Origin: Acetobacterium wieringae | GTDB lineage: Bacteria > Bacillota > Clostridia > Eubacteriales > Eubacteriaceae | Direction of reading: 5' to 3' | Length of the DNA: 33,659 bases | Assembly: GCF_026646375.1 (NCBI RefSeq) | Contig: NZ_JAIPPU010000026.1 | Coordinates: forward strand, 1 to 33,659 | Part shown: positions 7,846 through 16,807 of the stretch, one piece after another | Layout: the number at the start of each line of letters is the position of its first letter | How positions within the stretch are numbered: position 1 is the first letter of the stretch | Translations under genes and position numbers: made by a program | The notes under the pieces: model-generated | Seen by the model: only the letters and a program-made list of their open reading frames with translations | What the model was told of the DNA's origin: nothing | The model's database searches: none

Positions 7846-9508
7846 TACTATTTCCTCCAGAACAAAACCCAAAACCACTCCGTAGGAGATTGTCTACTAG
7901 TACTTCCAGTTCATCATCGTTAGCTATATTCTTAGGTATCAAGTATCGTCGTTGATTATCATTAAACGTTACGCTGAGCATTGAGTAAAAGTCATCAAAT
8001 ATAGGATACCTATACTTATTTAAATAAAACACATCAGTCCCATCACTCATCGTTTTAGATTTTGGCCAATTACGGGTTTTTGATGTAACATTTGTAATAT
8101 TCAGACACACAATGGAGTTCTTGTATTCTATCAATGCCCCGAATATCTCACTTTGATTATAGTTAGTATCCCTTTTGCTTGCAAATAAAAGTGGAAAATC
8201 AATAGAAAACTGCAACCGAATTTTCCTTTGACGCAATTGGTCTTTTAATTTTATGATATCCTCTATTGTGCTGATATAACTTACTGGCTTTGTTCTCTGG
8301 TTTCCTGAGCCGTTAACAATTGCAATTTTCACATGTGAATACTTCTTCATTTTCTTTTCAAGTAACGAGCAACATGAAAAGAAAATTTCTTCATCAAATG
8401 ATGCTGTTTTTAATGGTGACGTAAACTCGAGAATTTTTGGCGGTCCATAGTTTATAATTGAAGTATCAATTTTTTCAATAAGCGTAGTCATTTCCTTGAT
8501 GTTTTGCCACACAGTGGAATTTTCCTGCGTAGAATTTACTCTCAAAATGTATTCTTCTTTTGGGGGATTTTTCAAAATGCCGTCTGTTGTTATAATGTGT
8601 TCGGTTGAACATACGATATCCTCTGGATAATTTAGATTATTACTCGACACAGGCAGGAGGGCATTTACATTTTTTACAATACTCACTCTGCCTCGAGCGA
8701 CACAAAGATTTACGTATTCAGGCCAGTAATCATCATCATATACTTCGTTAAATAGCCACTCATGCATAACCAACATTTCAAGCTCACCACGTTTATTTTC
8801 CAGAAAAGGTCTAAATTTATTTTCATCATAGATTCGTTCAATATCAAATGGGTTGTCATTATATCTGTGATTATAGTTGTTAATACGATAGTGCCTATCC
8901 GTCCATTCATTTCGCTCATATTTAACATATCGCTCGTAGTATGAATAAGCTAAATTTGATGCAAATGTATATAGATTAACTCCGTATTGACGATATGTCT
9001 CACGAACCCATGATACAAGATTATTATCAAGACGAATCATCTCAGATACACTAGGTGGTTCAGTGATATATTTTTTTATTTCAGCCATGAGCCTTGCAAT
9101 GTCTTTGTTATATTGACTCAAATCAACATCTTTAAGCTTATAGCTTGTACAAAATGAATCTGCCAAAGAAGAAAAATCTTGATCTGAAAAGTAAAAATCT
9201 AAACAAGGTAACTCACTAAGCCAGTTATCAACCGCTCTATATATTCTGAACTTGTGTTTCAAATAAAAATCCAGAATAAAATCTTTACTCTCAGGATATT
9301 TGTTAGAAATTTCTTTTTCTAACTTATCTACAGTTTGTTTTAATTTTATTTCTTCAGCATCACATGTTTCCATGGTTAAGTATTCATTAAAATAGGACAT
9401 CACATACTTCATAACAGCGGTCATATTCTCAGATTGTTTTGAATAATCAAATTCGTCGATCTTATTAGCCCTTTTCATTTTACCGATATATTCTTCTATT
9501 GTTAACAT
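7838..9508 (-). CDS. Large unrecognised protein, first gene of the NucS-like operon
   Basis: I do not recognise this 556-residue protein. It is rich in Tyr and Asp/Glu, apparently cytosolic, with no signal peptide, membrane segment, P-loop or obvious nuclease motif. Helical segments dominate the N-terminal half. The C-terminal half (about 330-550) looks alpha/beta, with hydrophobic strands such as HVKIAIVNGSG and RLQFSIDFPLLFA. An AAGGAGG site precedes the ATG. It overlaps the next gene by 8 bases, which in turn lies 50 bases from the NucS-like nuclease, so the three probably act together. Confidence 0.65.
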   Translation of the reverse strand: MLTIEEYIGKMKRANKIDEFDYSKQSENMTAVMKYVMSYFNEYLTMETCDAEEIKLKQTVDKLEKEISNKYPESKDFILDFYLKHKFRIYRAVDNWLSELPCLDFYFSDQDFSSLADSFCTSYKLKDVDLSQYNKDIARLMAEIKKYITEPPSVSEMIRLDNNLVSWVRETYRQYGVNLYTFASNLAYSYYERYVKYERNEWTDRHYRINNYNHRYNDNPFDIERIYDENKFRPFLENKRGELEMLVMHEWLFNEVYDDDYWPEYVNLCVARGRVSIVKNVNALLPVSSNNLNYPEDIVCSTEHIITTDGILKNPPKEEYILRVNSTQENSTVWQNIKEMTTLIEKIDTSIINYGPPKILEFTSPLKTASFDEEIFFSCCSLLEKKMKKYSHVKIAIVNGSGNQRTKPVSYISTIEDIIKLKDQLRQRKIRLQFSIDFPLLFASKRDTNYNQSEIFGALIEYKNSIVCLNITNVTSKTRNWPKSKTMSDGTDVFYLNKYRYPIFDDFYSMLSVTFNDNQRRYLIPKNIANDDELEVLVDNLLRSGFGFCSGGNSNE

Positions 9509-9524
9509 CCCATTTCCTCCTTAA

Positions 9525-9541
9525 TTACATAAAAAATGTAA
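9525..9541 (-). promoter_or_regulatory. Small inverted repeat just upstream of the 556-residue gene
   Basis: A perfect six-base inverted repeat (TTACAT, five bases, ATGTAA) lies about 17 bases before the start codon, next to the ribosome site. Another TTTACATT occurs about 40 bases further upstream. It could be an operator or an mRNA hairpin, or chance in AT-rich DNA. Confidence 0.25.
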
Positions 9542-9733
9542 AGAAACGGCTTAGTTACTTTATCTCACTTTTGTAATGTAAATGTTTGATTTGTGTTGGA
9601 ATGACAAAGTAGATTAATTTAGCCCAAAAGGGAATTCATATCATTTGTGTTATGAATTATTTTTTCTTTCCCAAAAACTCATGTTGTTCCACATTAACAA
9701 TTAACTTTGAATCAAAAAGCAATGATCTGATTA

Positions 9734-11113
9734 TTAATATAGTTTTAACAGCTCCTCCAAACAAATAGGTATTCCCGCTTGCGCTAATTCTTCTCTACGT
9801 TTTTTATACAGAGTTTCAATTAATTCCGCTGCCTCATTGCCGTAATGGATTTGGTTATGGCAATTACTGCAGAGAGAAATAATATTCGCTTCAACATCTA
9901 AAGAGTTGTCAAATGAGCCTTGATTAGCCATCGGAATTATATGATGCGGTTCGGCGTATTTTGTTTTAGAACTTCTCCTAATAAAGCTTGGATGGGTTTC
10001 TTCAATTTCACAATTATGCTTTGCCCTATTTAGTGCATTCGCAGCAATTTTTTTATCCCTTGGATAGGTTTTGTTTCCACCGTTAATGATTGCTTCAGAT
10101 CTTTTTTTCGGTTCAGGTTTATAATTGACTTCTTGAGTTGGTAATGAAGAAAGCACTTCGTCAATCTCATCAATAAGTTCATTATCTAACTTGCTTTCGA
10201 TAGTTTTATTCTCTTTATTTTTCAATAAATCCAATAATGCTTTTTTCTCATTATCGGTTTTCTGAACAGCAACAGTTTCATTTATAATATATTCAGACAT
10301 TTCTTTATTTGATGAAAATAAATATCCTGTATTACCTCTGCCTATCCGGTTAAATGGGGCATTCTTTGTAGGTTGTAATTTCATTAATTCATTCATATGG
10401 TCCGAAGTAATAATTGGATTTTTAATCGTAAAATATTCAGTATCAACCCGCCATCCTTTGTTATTCCATTGATCTGGCAGTTCTAAAGGTCTTTCAGATT
10501 CAAAAACATCTCTTTTAGCAACACTAATAGCTACTATTTTTTTGAAAAAACTATGTATTATCAAATCGCCCTTTTTAACATTTTTCATTTCATCCCAATG
10601 TGAATTCCGCTTACCATTTTCGCCGAGTTGAGGTGCCCACAAATACCCTCCAGAATATTCTTCATCATAACTTTTATTTTGAAAAACAAAAAAATAACGG
10701 CGATCATTTATTTGTTTTAACTGGCTCGTTCGTTCCAGAATAAACTCTTCTAACTCCGCTGAAACCCTGCTTGGACCTTGCACGGCCTTTAAACCAAACC
10801 GTTTTAATGAGTCGTAACTAAGTAAACCATCATCGAATTTCTTTAGTAATTGCAACTCCATATATCTACCATAATTCTCAAAATTCGAACCGTCTATTAC
10901 ATATTTAGAATCATCAATCACTGCTTCTTTTAAATTCACTTCAATAACTTTTGTTTCGAATTTGATTTCACCGTATGGTTTTGTAACATAGATATATACG
11001 AGATCTCCTTTTTGGATATCAGTACTCTGCTTCCAATTGATATTTTCAAGAACATTGAATGTTCCAACAACATCATATTCATTTGGGTTGCATATAATTA
11101 CCCACTTTCCCAT
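9734..11113 (-). CDS. EVE-like domains fused to HNH nuclease (probable type IV restriction enzyme)
   Basis: A 459-residue protein. The N-terminus (MGKWVIICNP, KGDLVYIYVT) looks like an EVE/PUA-like base-reading domain. A second similar module around 135-230 (RYFFVFQNKSYDEEYSGGYL, KKGDLIIHSFFKKIVAISVA) follows. The C-terminal HNH nuclease has EPHHIIP (H390, H391), N410, and CSNCH (C415, C418, H419). Only one half of the usual zinc cysteine pairs is obvious. Proteins of this build cut DNA carrying modified bases (McrA-like type IV restriction). The base recognised is not evident. GAGAGG precedes the ATG. It stands alone, 225 bases before the next operon. Confidence 0.8.
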   Translation of the reverse strand: MGKWVIICNPNEYDVVGTFNVLENINWKQSTDIQKGDLVYIYVTKPYGEIKFETKVIEVNLKEAVIDDSKYVIDGSNFENYGRYMELQLLKKFDDGLLSYDSLKRFGLKAVQGPSRVSAELEEFILERTSQLKQINDRRYFFVFQNKSYDEEYSGGYLWAPQLGENGKRNSHWDEMKNVKKGDLIIHSFFKKIVAISVAKRDVFESERPLELPDQWNNKGWRVDTEYFTIKNPIITSDHMNELMKLQPTKNAPFNRIGRGNTGYLFSSNKEMSEYIINETVAVQKTDNEKKALLDLLKNKENKTIESKLDNELIDEIDEVLSSLPTQEVNYKPEPKKRSEAIINGGNKTYPRDKKIAANALNRAKHNCEIEETHPSFIRRSSKTKYAEPHHIIPMANQGSFDNSLDVEANIISLCSNCHNQIHYGNEAAELIETLYKKRREELAQAGIPICLEELLKLY

Positions 11114-11269
11114 GACAAACCTCTCTTCACTTATTAAAATTATTGCAGAAAATTTTATGCATTTTAAAATACGAATGACATAATATGCAAAAATGCGAAA
11201 ACTAGGCCTCGCTATTTCTTCGGTTTACTACCTATGGATCAAAATATTCATAGCTTCATTATCTACCTT

Positions 11270-11295
11270 TTTTTAAAAATGCACTAGGATCTAGT
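11270..11295 (-). terminator. Weak hairpin after the DUF3006 gene
   Basis: On the minus strand, ACTAG, three bases and CTAGT form a perfect five-pair stem, followed by GCATTTTT. It sits about 20 bases after the DUF3006 stop. The stem is short, so this is a weak terminator candidate. Confidence 0.3.
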
Positions 11296-11315
11296 CTCAC
11301 CAGGTTGACCTACAT

Positions 11316-11528
11316 TTATTTCCATAAGTTTTTAGCCAGATTTTCTAACTCTAGTTTTCTTTTTTTTGTCGCAGCAACATCAATTGTGATCTGATCATTA
11401 TCTATCTCAAGCACATCGCCTTCTTTTGCGTCAACTGGTATTTTTGCTTTTTGAATATCAATCATTTTCCGATCCTCTTTTTCGCAGACAGCATAGTCGC
11501 CTTCAAATCGATCAATAATTACTTTCAT
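11316..11528 (-). CDS. DUF3006 family small protein
   Basis: A 70-residue protein with the pattern of DUF3006: MKVIIDRFEGDYAVCE, then IPVDAKEGDVLEI, then a charged tail. The function is unknown. In Firmicutes such genes often sit directly after a ComEC/Rec2-like metallo-beta-lactamase gene, as here. The start at 11528 (MKVIIDRF) fits the family; an upstream ATG at 11561 would overlap the ancestral end of the MBL gene. The ribosome site is only moderate. Confidence 0.75.
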   Translation of the reverse strand: MKVIIDRFEGDYAVCEKEDRKMIDIQKAKIPVDAKEGDVLEIDNDQITIDVAATKKRKLELENLAKNLWK

Positions 11529-11548
11529 GATTCGTTTCTCTTTTCTTT

Positions 11549-11605
11549 TTATGGATTGCATTTACTGCAGGGAGTCAATCCCTGGCTTAACGCCACTGAT
11601 TTTAA
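11549..11605 (-). pseudogene. Severed C-terminal tail of the ChW/MBL protein
   Basis: After the TAA at 11606-11608 the same frame continues for 18 codons and ends at TAA 11549-11551. These codons spell LKSVALSQGLTPCSKCNP, the usual ending of the tail motif seen after YHKxxCxxL...KIP in secreted clostridial proteins. Alignment with that motif puts the TAA where one residue (often Ile) is expected, so it looks like a single nonsense change. The lost part carries the PCxxC cysteines. Confidence 0.7.
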
Positions 11606-13093
11606 TTACGGGATTTTGCTACTACTTAAATAGCTGCATCGGTCTTTATGGTATTTTGTACCCGATGTTGTTTTGTAAACTGTATAATCTGTTGGTTCTA
11701 CCGGTGTAGAATTGGTTGGAGTGGTATTAAATGTAATATTACTTCCATCACTGTTGGCTACAATCGTTCCGTTTAAATCTGTCCGGAATATTTTTATACC
11801 GTCATTTTGCAATAGGGTAATCGTACTTGCTGCTGGATGCCCATAGGTATTACCTGCACCAACACTGATGATTGCATATGAAGGACTTGTTGCATCCAAG
11901 AATGATTGAGTGGTGGAGGAAGTGCTGCCATGATGCCCAACTTTCAAGACATCTACGTTAAGATCATACCCCGCATTAATCATATCTTGTTCATTCACAG
12001 CTTCAGCATCACCCGTAAATAGAAAACTATTGTTAACATAATCGACCTTTAAAACAATTGATGACGTGTTTAATTCAGCCTGATCCCAGTTGATTGGACC
12101 TAAAATCGTGCAGGTTGCATCACCCAACATAAAACTTTTTCCTGGGGTTGGAGAATTAAACTGCATCCCTTTATTAGCGACAGCCGTTAATAAATCTTGA
12201 TAGGTTTTTGTTGTTGCTGTTGCTTCAGGCAGATATATTTTGCCAATATTAAATGAATTAACGATATAATCCATCCCGCCAATATGGTCTTCATGGGGAT
12301 GCGTGCAGATCACATAGTCCAAAACGCTGACGCCTTGATTTGAAATATAATTCTTTACAGCATCGGCATCATCGTTGTTTGCCGCATCAATGAGCATGGC
12401 ATGATCACCTTGCTGGATCAAAATACTATCTGTTTGGCCCACATCAATATAGCTGACTTTTAAATCGCCAGTTGGATTTTCCGGCTCAACTGGTGCGTTT
12501 TTATCATAGAATGGTAAAGCTGTCGTTACAGTAGGCGCTCCTTGTCCAGCTGGGACAACTTGAATTCTAATCCCTTCTAAACGATATCCATAACCGGCGG
12601 TTCCAGAACTTTCGCCATTTTTAGCCCATCCAAGCCAACCGAAATTTTCAGCATGAACTTGATAATAGATGTCAAACTTAGCTGCATCAGCCCCGATTAG
12701 TTTTATTTGAATCGCTTCCAAGCGATAGGACAAACCTTCCGTCCCACTCATGGTGCCGTTACTTTTCCAACCTCGATTCGTATTAGCTTCCCAGCCAATA
12801 TTCTGAATATGCGTTTGATAAGAAACGCCTAGATCATATCCTTGGTTATCAAGTTTGATCTCTATCCCTTCTAAGCGAAGGCTTCGTCCAGATGTCCCAC
12901 TCATATCACCGTTGCTTTTAAAGCCTTGCCATCCAACATTTTGAACGTGGGTTTGGTAACTACAACCGGGTGTTGCTTGTGTTAGCACGCTTTCGTTGTT
13001 ACCGTTTTCAGCAAAAGCGGTTATTGGCAGCAAGCCTGTCATTACAACCATTAAGAGAAATACAACAAGTCTGCTCAGAACCTTCTTTTTCAT
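11606..13093 (-). CDS. Secreted ChW-repeat protein with ComEC/Rec2-like metallo-beta-lactamase domain, C-terminally truncated
   Basis: A 495-residue exported protein. A signal peptide (about 1-28, cut near TAFA-EN) is followed by three ChW repeats at roughly 45-80, 90-131 and 142-180, each with QNxGW/ENFGW, SNG or KNG, SGTxG and RLExIxI. A metallo-beta-lactamase domain then starts near 212 with HPHEDH at 265-270, plus GDAE and GHHGSTSS motifs, as in the hydrolase part of ComEC. The end, KYHKDRCSYLSSSKIP, is half of a Cys-containing tail cut off by TAA. ChW repeats are thought to attach proteins to the clostridial surface. Extracellular nucleic-acid or phosphoester hydrolysis is plausible but unproven. 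AGAGGA precedes the ATG. It seems unrelated to the defence genes. Confidence 0.85.
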   Translation of the reverse strand: MKKKVLSRLVVFLLMVVMTGLLPITAFAENGNNESVLTQATPGCSYQTHVQNVGWQGFKSNGDMSGTSGRSLRLEGIEIKLDNQGYDLGVSYQTHIQNIGWEANTNRGWKSNGTMSGTEGLSYRLEAIQIKLIGADAAKFDIYYQVHAENFGWLGWAKNGESSGTAGYGYRLEGIRIQVVPAGQGAPTVTTALPFYDKNAPVEPENPTGDLKVSYIDVGQTDSILIQQGDHAMLIDAANNDDADAVKNYISNQGVSVLDYVICTHPHEDHIGGMDYIVNSFNIGKIYLPEATATTKTYQDLLTAVANKGMQFNSPTPGKSFMLGDATCTILGPINWDQAELNTSSIVLKVDYVNNSFLFTGDAEAVNEQDMINAGYDLNVDVLKVGHHGSTSSTTQSFLDATSPSYAIISVGAGNTYGHPAASTITLLQNDGIKIFRTDLNGTIVANSDGSNITFNTTPTNSTPVEPTDYTVYKTTSGTKYHKDRCSYLSSSKIP

Positions 13094-13159
13094 TTCTTGT
13101 CCTCTTTCATTTCCGATTATTGTATCTATGGTGATCCAATATAATACACTTTAACTCAA

Positions 13160-13188
13160 ATTATACGCTTTTAATTATATCGTTGCAA
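13160..13188 (-). promoter_or_regulatory. Sigma-A-type promoter of the ChW/MBL gene
   Basis: On the minus strand, TTGCAA (13183-13188), exactly 17 bases, then a perfect TATAAT (13160-13165). It lies about 67 bases before the ATG of the ChW/MBL gene. Confidence 0.65.
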
Positions 13189-13362
13189 TAAATTATTTCT
13201 ATTGCTCACTGCCATGGCAGAAATTCCCGGATAATCTCCCGCAATTTTTCAGGTTATTTTCTAAAATTTCTGATCTCGTCATCAGTATATTTTGCCAAAA
13301 AAGTCACATCCTTACTCATAATCAATTTCGTATAATTAATATAAACTGATTCTACACTTTAA

Positions 13363-13410
13363 TGCATTCGATTTCAAGCCAGCAAGATGTTTTGGGCAAA
13401 AAAATAACAG
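13363..13410. repeat. Terminator-linked intergenic repeat, copy A
   Basis: This copy shares a 16-base identical block (TGCATTCGATTTCAAG) and, after a variable stretch, TTTTGGGCAAAAAAA...TAACAG with 26936-26985. Each copy directly abuts a hairpin terminator acting on the minus strand. Apart from this the 13094-13473 gap holds only the ChW/MBL promoter. Confidence 0.7.
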
Positions 13411-13438
13411 TAAACCGTTTTATCAGTTTACTGTTATT
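13398..13438 (-). terminator. Rho-independent terminator of the DUF262 operon
   Basis: On the minus strand a perfect 13-pair stem (arms 13426-13438 and 13403-13415, ten-base loop) is followed by a run of seven T. It lies 36 bases after the stop of the 647-residue DUF262/DUF1524 gene. On the plus strand there is no comparable T run. Confidence 0.85.
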
Positions 13439-13473
13439 GGAAAAATATTCAACATTTTATTCTTAGTTACAAA

Positions 13474-15417
13474 CTAACAACCATAGATATATTCTTCAAT
13501 TAGTTTTTCTATACTTTTTTCCATTTCAAAAATTGCCGTTCGCTTCGTTTCATCCCATCCATTCCATAACTCAGTTTTTTCTGCCATCATTTGCAATTTG
13601 AGGCTTTGCGTACTAAAAATATTTCGCCAGTTTGCCAGTTTTGCCAATGGATACAGATTGCCAAATGCTGAATTCTGACTAGCAACTATTAAGCACAGAT
13701 TCCCAAAGCAATGCAGCAAATCATCAGGTAATTTAGATTTTTTTTCTGACTCGTTTGGGTTTTGCGGATACCAATGCTCAATTGAACGTCTGTATGTAAA
13801 ACGGAAATCATTAAACGTAACTTTATTATAATCTGACCCTAACTTGACTCGGTTTTTCCACAACACATAGTCAGTTAAGTTAAAAGCATATACAGGTACA
13901 TAATTTTCGTATCTTAATCTCTGAACGTCAAGCCCTCTGTTATTGCAGATTCTCTCAATCGCTGATCTCTTTGATAGCTCCTCCAAAAAATCGTAAAAAT
14001 CCTTACCAAAATCATCTTCATTTGGTTTCTCTGCATTTTCAAATAAATATTTTAGTATTGTATACAGCCATTTCGTGTCTTTATAGGCCGTAAATGTTAC
14101 GGCAAACATCGACTGCAGCATCAGGATTTCGTCATTATTTTCTGCGAAAGCGTTTTTATCATACCGCGTTTGAACATATAAATGTCCCCTCGCTTTTTCA
14201 TTCTTGTCTTGACGGTATGCCTTTTGTAGAAACCATTCTCCCTCTTTACGGCGATTTGTAGTTTCTAGCGAGTTTCGGATAATCAAATTGTCAAAAATGA
14301 ATTTTGCTTTCAGCAGGTTTTCCCCAAAATTTAATATCCATTGACTATCCCTTGATGATACTTTAAAAGCCGATACCAGCTTTTTATCATCCAGCTGAAT
14401 TGAACCAGCATCTACGTTATCAGTCAAATACAAAGCATAATACAGAAAGGTATTAAAATTAATGATGCAACGATATTTACTGGAATCTTCATTCTCTTCA
14501 GCATCAATATCTGCACTATTATCAACGGTTTCTTTAATGGCCTCAATTAATGACTTTTTGCTTTCTTTATTAACGACAATCTTGGAATAAATGTCTTTTA
14601 AGCTATATCCATACTGCCAAGAATTTTTTCCTGGCTCATATTCGCTCCACTCGCAATTAAATACTTTTTCCCGCTCTTCATCAGCATCTGATCCTTTTGT
14701 CTTTTTCTTAAAAAACTTTATACAGGGGGTATCGAATTGAGAACAGGCATCCCAAATTTTCGCAAATTTTTGAACTTCGGTATAATCGACATCATCGGCT
14801 ACAAGACGCTGCATAAGCTCGGCTTTTATAATTTCGTGGTATTCTAATTGCTCACCGCGCGAGTTAAATCGTTCAAAATACAGATTAACATCCAGATCTT
14901 TGGGCATTTCGCTAATAAAAATTTTCACCTGATCTAAGAGGTATCCATAAAAATCTTCTGTTTTAATATCTGGATAATCACTCGACCCGATATGCTCTTT
15001 CAGAGCACTCACCGTTTCATCATAACCACGTCTTAATTCGTTGTCAGTAATTCCAGTATCCATGTCATTTATAAATAAGCTCTTCAATGTTTCATTCGAA
15101 CGTTTTCGCGCTTCAAAGCATAAGTTCATTTTATTAACGCGCTTTGTGAAGGATGATTCATTTTGAATGGCCAGAGCTATAAGCAGTATTGTCGTAAAGC
15201 GCTGCTGCCCATCTATGATCGAATAATCATTTCCTTTTTTACTTACGACGAGTGTCCCAATGAAATACTCAGAACGATTATCTTTGATCGAATCAAGCAA
15301 ATCGATTATTAATTGAGTTATTTCCACATCAGTCCACGCAAAATTTCGCTGGTACAGTGGAATGGAATAGGTATTCTTGTTCAGCAATTCGAATATAGTC
15401 AATGGATTGTTCATCAT
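13474..15417 (-). CDS. DUF262-DUF1524 protein (GmrSD/SspE-like nuclease)
   Basis: A 647-residue protein. The N-terminal DUF262 domain has YSIPLYQRNFAW at 17-28 and IIDGQQRFTT at 67-76; the DGQQR motif underlies NTP binding and hydrolysis in GmrS/SspE proteins. The C-terminal DUF1524 nuclease domain has the IEHWYPQNP His-containing motif and GNLCLIVASQNSAFGN, which fit the HNH-type fold. GmrSD restricts glucosylated hydroxymethylcytosine DNA, while SspE acts with phosphorothioate modification; no Ssp modification genes are seen here. GGGGAGG precedes the ATG, which overlaps the upstream DUF262 stop (ATGA). It is the last gene before a strong terminator. Confidence 0.85.
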   Translation of the reverse strand: MMNNPLTIFELLNKNTYSIPLYQRNFAWTDVEITQLIIDLLDSIKDNRSEYFIGTLVVSKKGNDYSIIDGQQRFTTILLIALAIQNESSFTKRVNKMNLCFEARKRSNETLKSLFINDMDTGITDNELRRGYDETVSALKEHIGSSDYPDIKTEDFYGYLLDQVKIFISEMPKDLDVNLYFERFNSRGEQLEYHEIIKAELMQRLVADDVDYTEVQKFAKIWDACSQFDTPCIKFFKKKTKGSDADEEREKVFNCEWSEYEPGKNSWQYGYSLKDIYSKIVVNKESKKSLIEAIKETVDNSADIDAEENEDSSKYRCIINFNTFLYYALYLTDNVDAGSIQLDDKKLVSAFKVSSRDSQWILNFGENLLKAKFIFDNLIIRNSLETTNRRKEGEWFLQKAYRQDKNEKARGHLYVQTRYDKNAFAENNDEILMLQSMFAVTFTAYKDTKWLYTILKYLFENAEKPNEDDFGKDFYDFLEELSKRSAIERICNNRGLDVQRLRYENYVPVYAFNLTDYVLWKNRVKLGSDYNKVTFNDFRFTYRRSIEHWYPQNPNESEKKSKLPDDLLHCFGNLCLIVASQNSAFGNLYPLAKLANWRNIFSTQSLKLQMMAEKTELWNGWDETKRTAIFEMEKSIEKLIEEYIYGC

Positions 15418-16739
15418 TCTACCTCCCCATTAAGTTTATTGATAATATCTGCGGACGTTAGATTTCCCAGCAAATCAGTATCTATTCGGGCAACAAATTC
15501 ACGCGGTGTAGCTGAAACCGCTAATTCCTGAAATAACTTTTGACATTTTCTCCGCTGAAATGTTCCACCTGCTGCATAATTTGCAAGTGTTGTGTCGTAA
15601 ATCGCTTTTGCCGCAGTTCTTGGATAAAACGCCCAAACAAATACCTTTTCACAGACTTCCTGGTCAAGTTTTTCCTTTCCAAAACGATCAATAAATGTTG
15701 CTAGTAAGTTTGTATACAGATTGATATTTCGTGAATAAATACTTTTCTTGCTGTTCACTATACCTTTGATTTCCTTGGAATTTTTAATTTCCTCGGTAAT
15801 AATTCCGTCTACTATATTGCCTTCATAAAAATTATTTTTGAAAAGCTCATAGGCGAATTCAATAAAATCAAAAAATGTATTCCCGTTAATGATAGGCATG
15901 TTAATAGAACTGGGAAAATCGATATTGTTGTTAAGTAATTCTTCATACAACTGCAAATATGGGTATTTCTCATTCTTTTGAAGATTTACACCCTTGAAAT
16001 CATCGATGAAACGCTCCGTAAATTTCAACTCGCTGCCATGCTTTTTTTTGTACAAACCCGTATCGCCGTTAATCCAACGTCTTATTCTAAATAAGTGCTT
16101 GTCAAATAAATCGCGGAGATTAAGTTCACTATCATCAACGAATTTTTCCCACTTTTCTACCGTGCTTTCGGACGGCTTATCAATTGCTCTTAAATGATAT
16201 GCTTTCAATAAATCGTGAGGTTCTAACGCCTTGCCACGGTTATTTTGCGAATCAAAAAGCTGGAAGGCTTCTGCCAGACATTCTGATGGCATTTCTATTA
16301 CCGATACTTTACATTTGTTCAGCATATAGTTTCTGATGCTATCTAAATCGTCTTTAGAAATTAAGCCACAAAGAAAACACCATTCATCATAATTTTCTTT
16401 TGCGTTTCGCTGTGAGATGCCTACATATTTGCCTTTCAATAAGTTAGCAGCACCTTCAGGCAAATTATCTTGTGCAACATAATATAAAAATAATGAAATA
16501 GAAATCAAACGTTGCTGACCATCCACAATGTCTATGTTTTGATCATCTTTATTGTGCAAAATGATCGATCCGATTCGATACTCACTCACTTTATTTTCAA
16601 ACGCTTCTCGTATGTCATAAAAAAGATTACGAATATGCCTGCGTTCCCATTTATAAGGGCGCTGATACTCTGGAATTTTAAGACTTCCATTTTGTAAAAC
16701 ATCTGATATTGATTTTACTGAAAAAGTAATTTGTTTCAT
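15414..16739 (-). CDS. DUF262 protein (GmrS-like), second copy
   Basis: A 441-residue protein with an N-terminal DUF262 domain: LKIPEYQRPYKW at 20-31 and IVDGQQRL at 71-78, then FQLFDSQNNRGKALEPHDLLKA, a usual DUF262 segment. No clear DUF1524 HNH motif was found at the C-terminus, so it may be a regulatory or NTPase partner of the next gene, which has the nuclease domain. AAAGGAGA precedes the ATG. The pair overlaps by four bases. Tandem DUF262 proteins suggest a heteromeric complex (inference). Confidence 0.8.
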   Translation of the reverse strand: MKQITFSVKSISDVLQNGSLKIPEYQRPYKWERRHIRNLFYDIREAFENKVSEYRIGSIILHNKDDQNIDIVDGQQRLISISLFLYYVAQDNLPEGAANLLKGKYVGISQRNAKENYDEWCFLCGLISKDDLDSIRNYMLNKCKVSVIEMPSECLAEAFQLFDSQNNRGKALEPHDLLKAYHLRAIDKPSESTVEKWEKFVDDSELNLRDLFDKHLFRIRRWINGDTGLYKKKHGSELKFTERFIDDFKGVNLQKNEKYPYLQLYEELLNNNIDFPSSINMPIINGNTFFDFIEFAYELFKNNFYEGNIVDGIITEEIKNSKEIKGIVNSKKSIYSRNINLYTNLLATFIDRFGKEKLDQEVCEKVFVWAFYPRTAAKAIYDTTLANYAAGGTFQRRKCQKLFQELAVSATPREFVARIDTDLLGNLTSADIINKLNGEVE

Positions 16740-16807
16740 CTTTTGTCTCCTTTATCTTCGTTGTCTTTTTATATTTTTTAGCTAATAATGTCGATCAATC
16801 AAAAAAT

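Noticed and set aside
11549..11608. Stop-codon readthrough or recoding in the ChW/MBL gene
   Set aside because: The codon is TAA and no recoding structure is evident; a nonsense change is simpler.
13474..16739. An Ssp phosphorothioation defence system
   Set aside because: No SspA-D or Dnd modification genes are present; only the DUF262/DUF1524 resemblance supports it.
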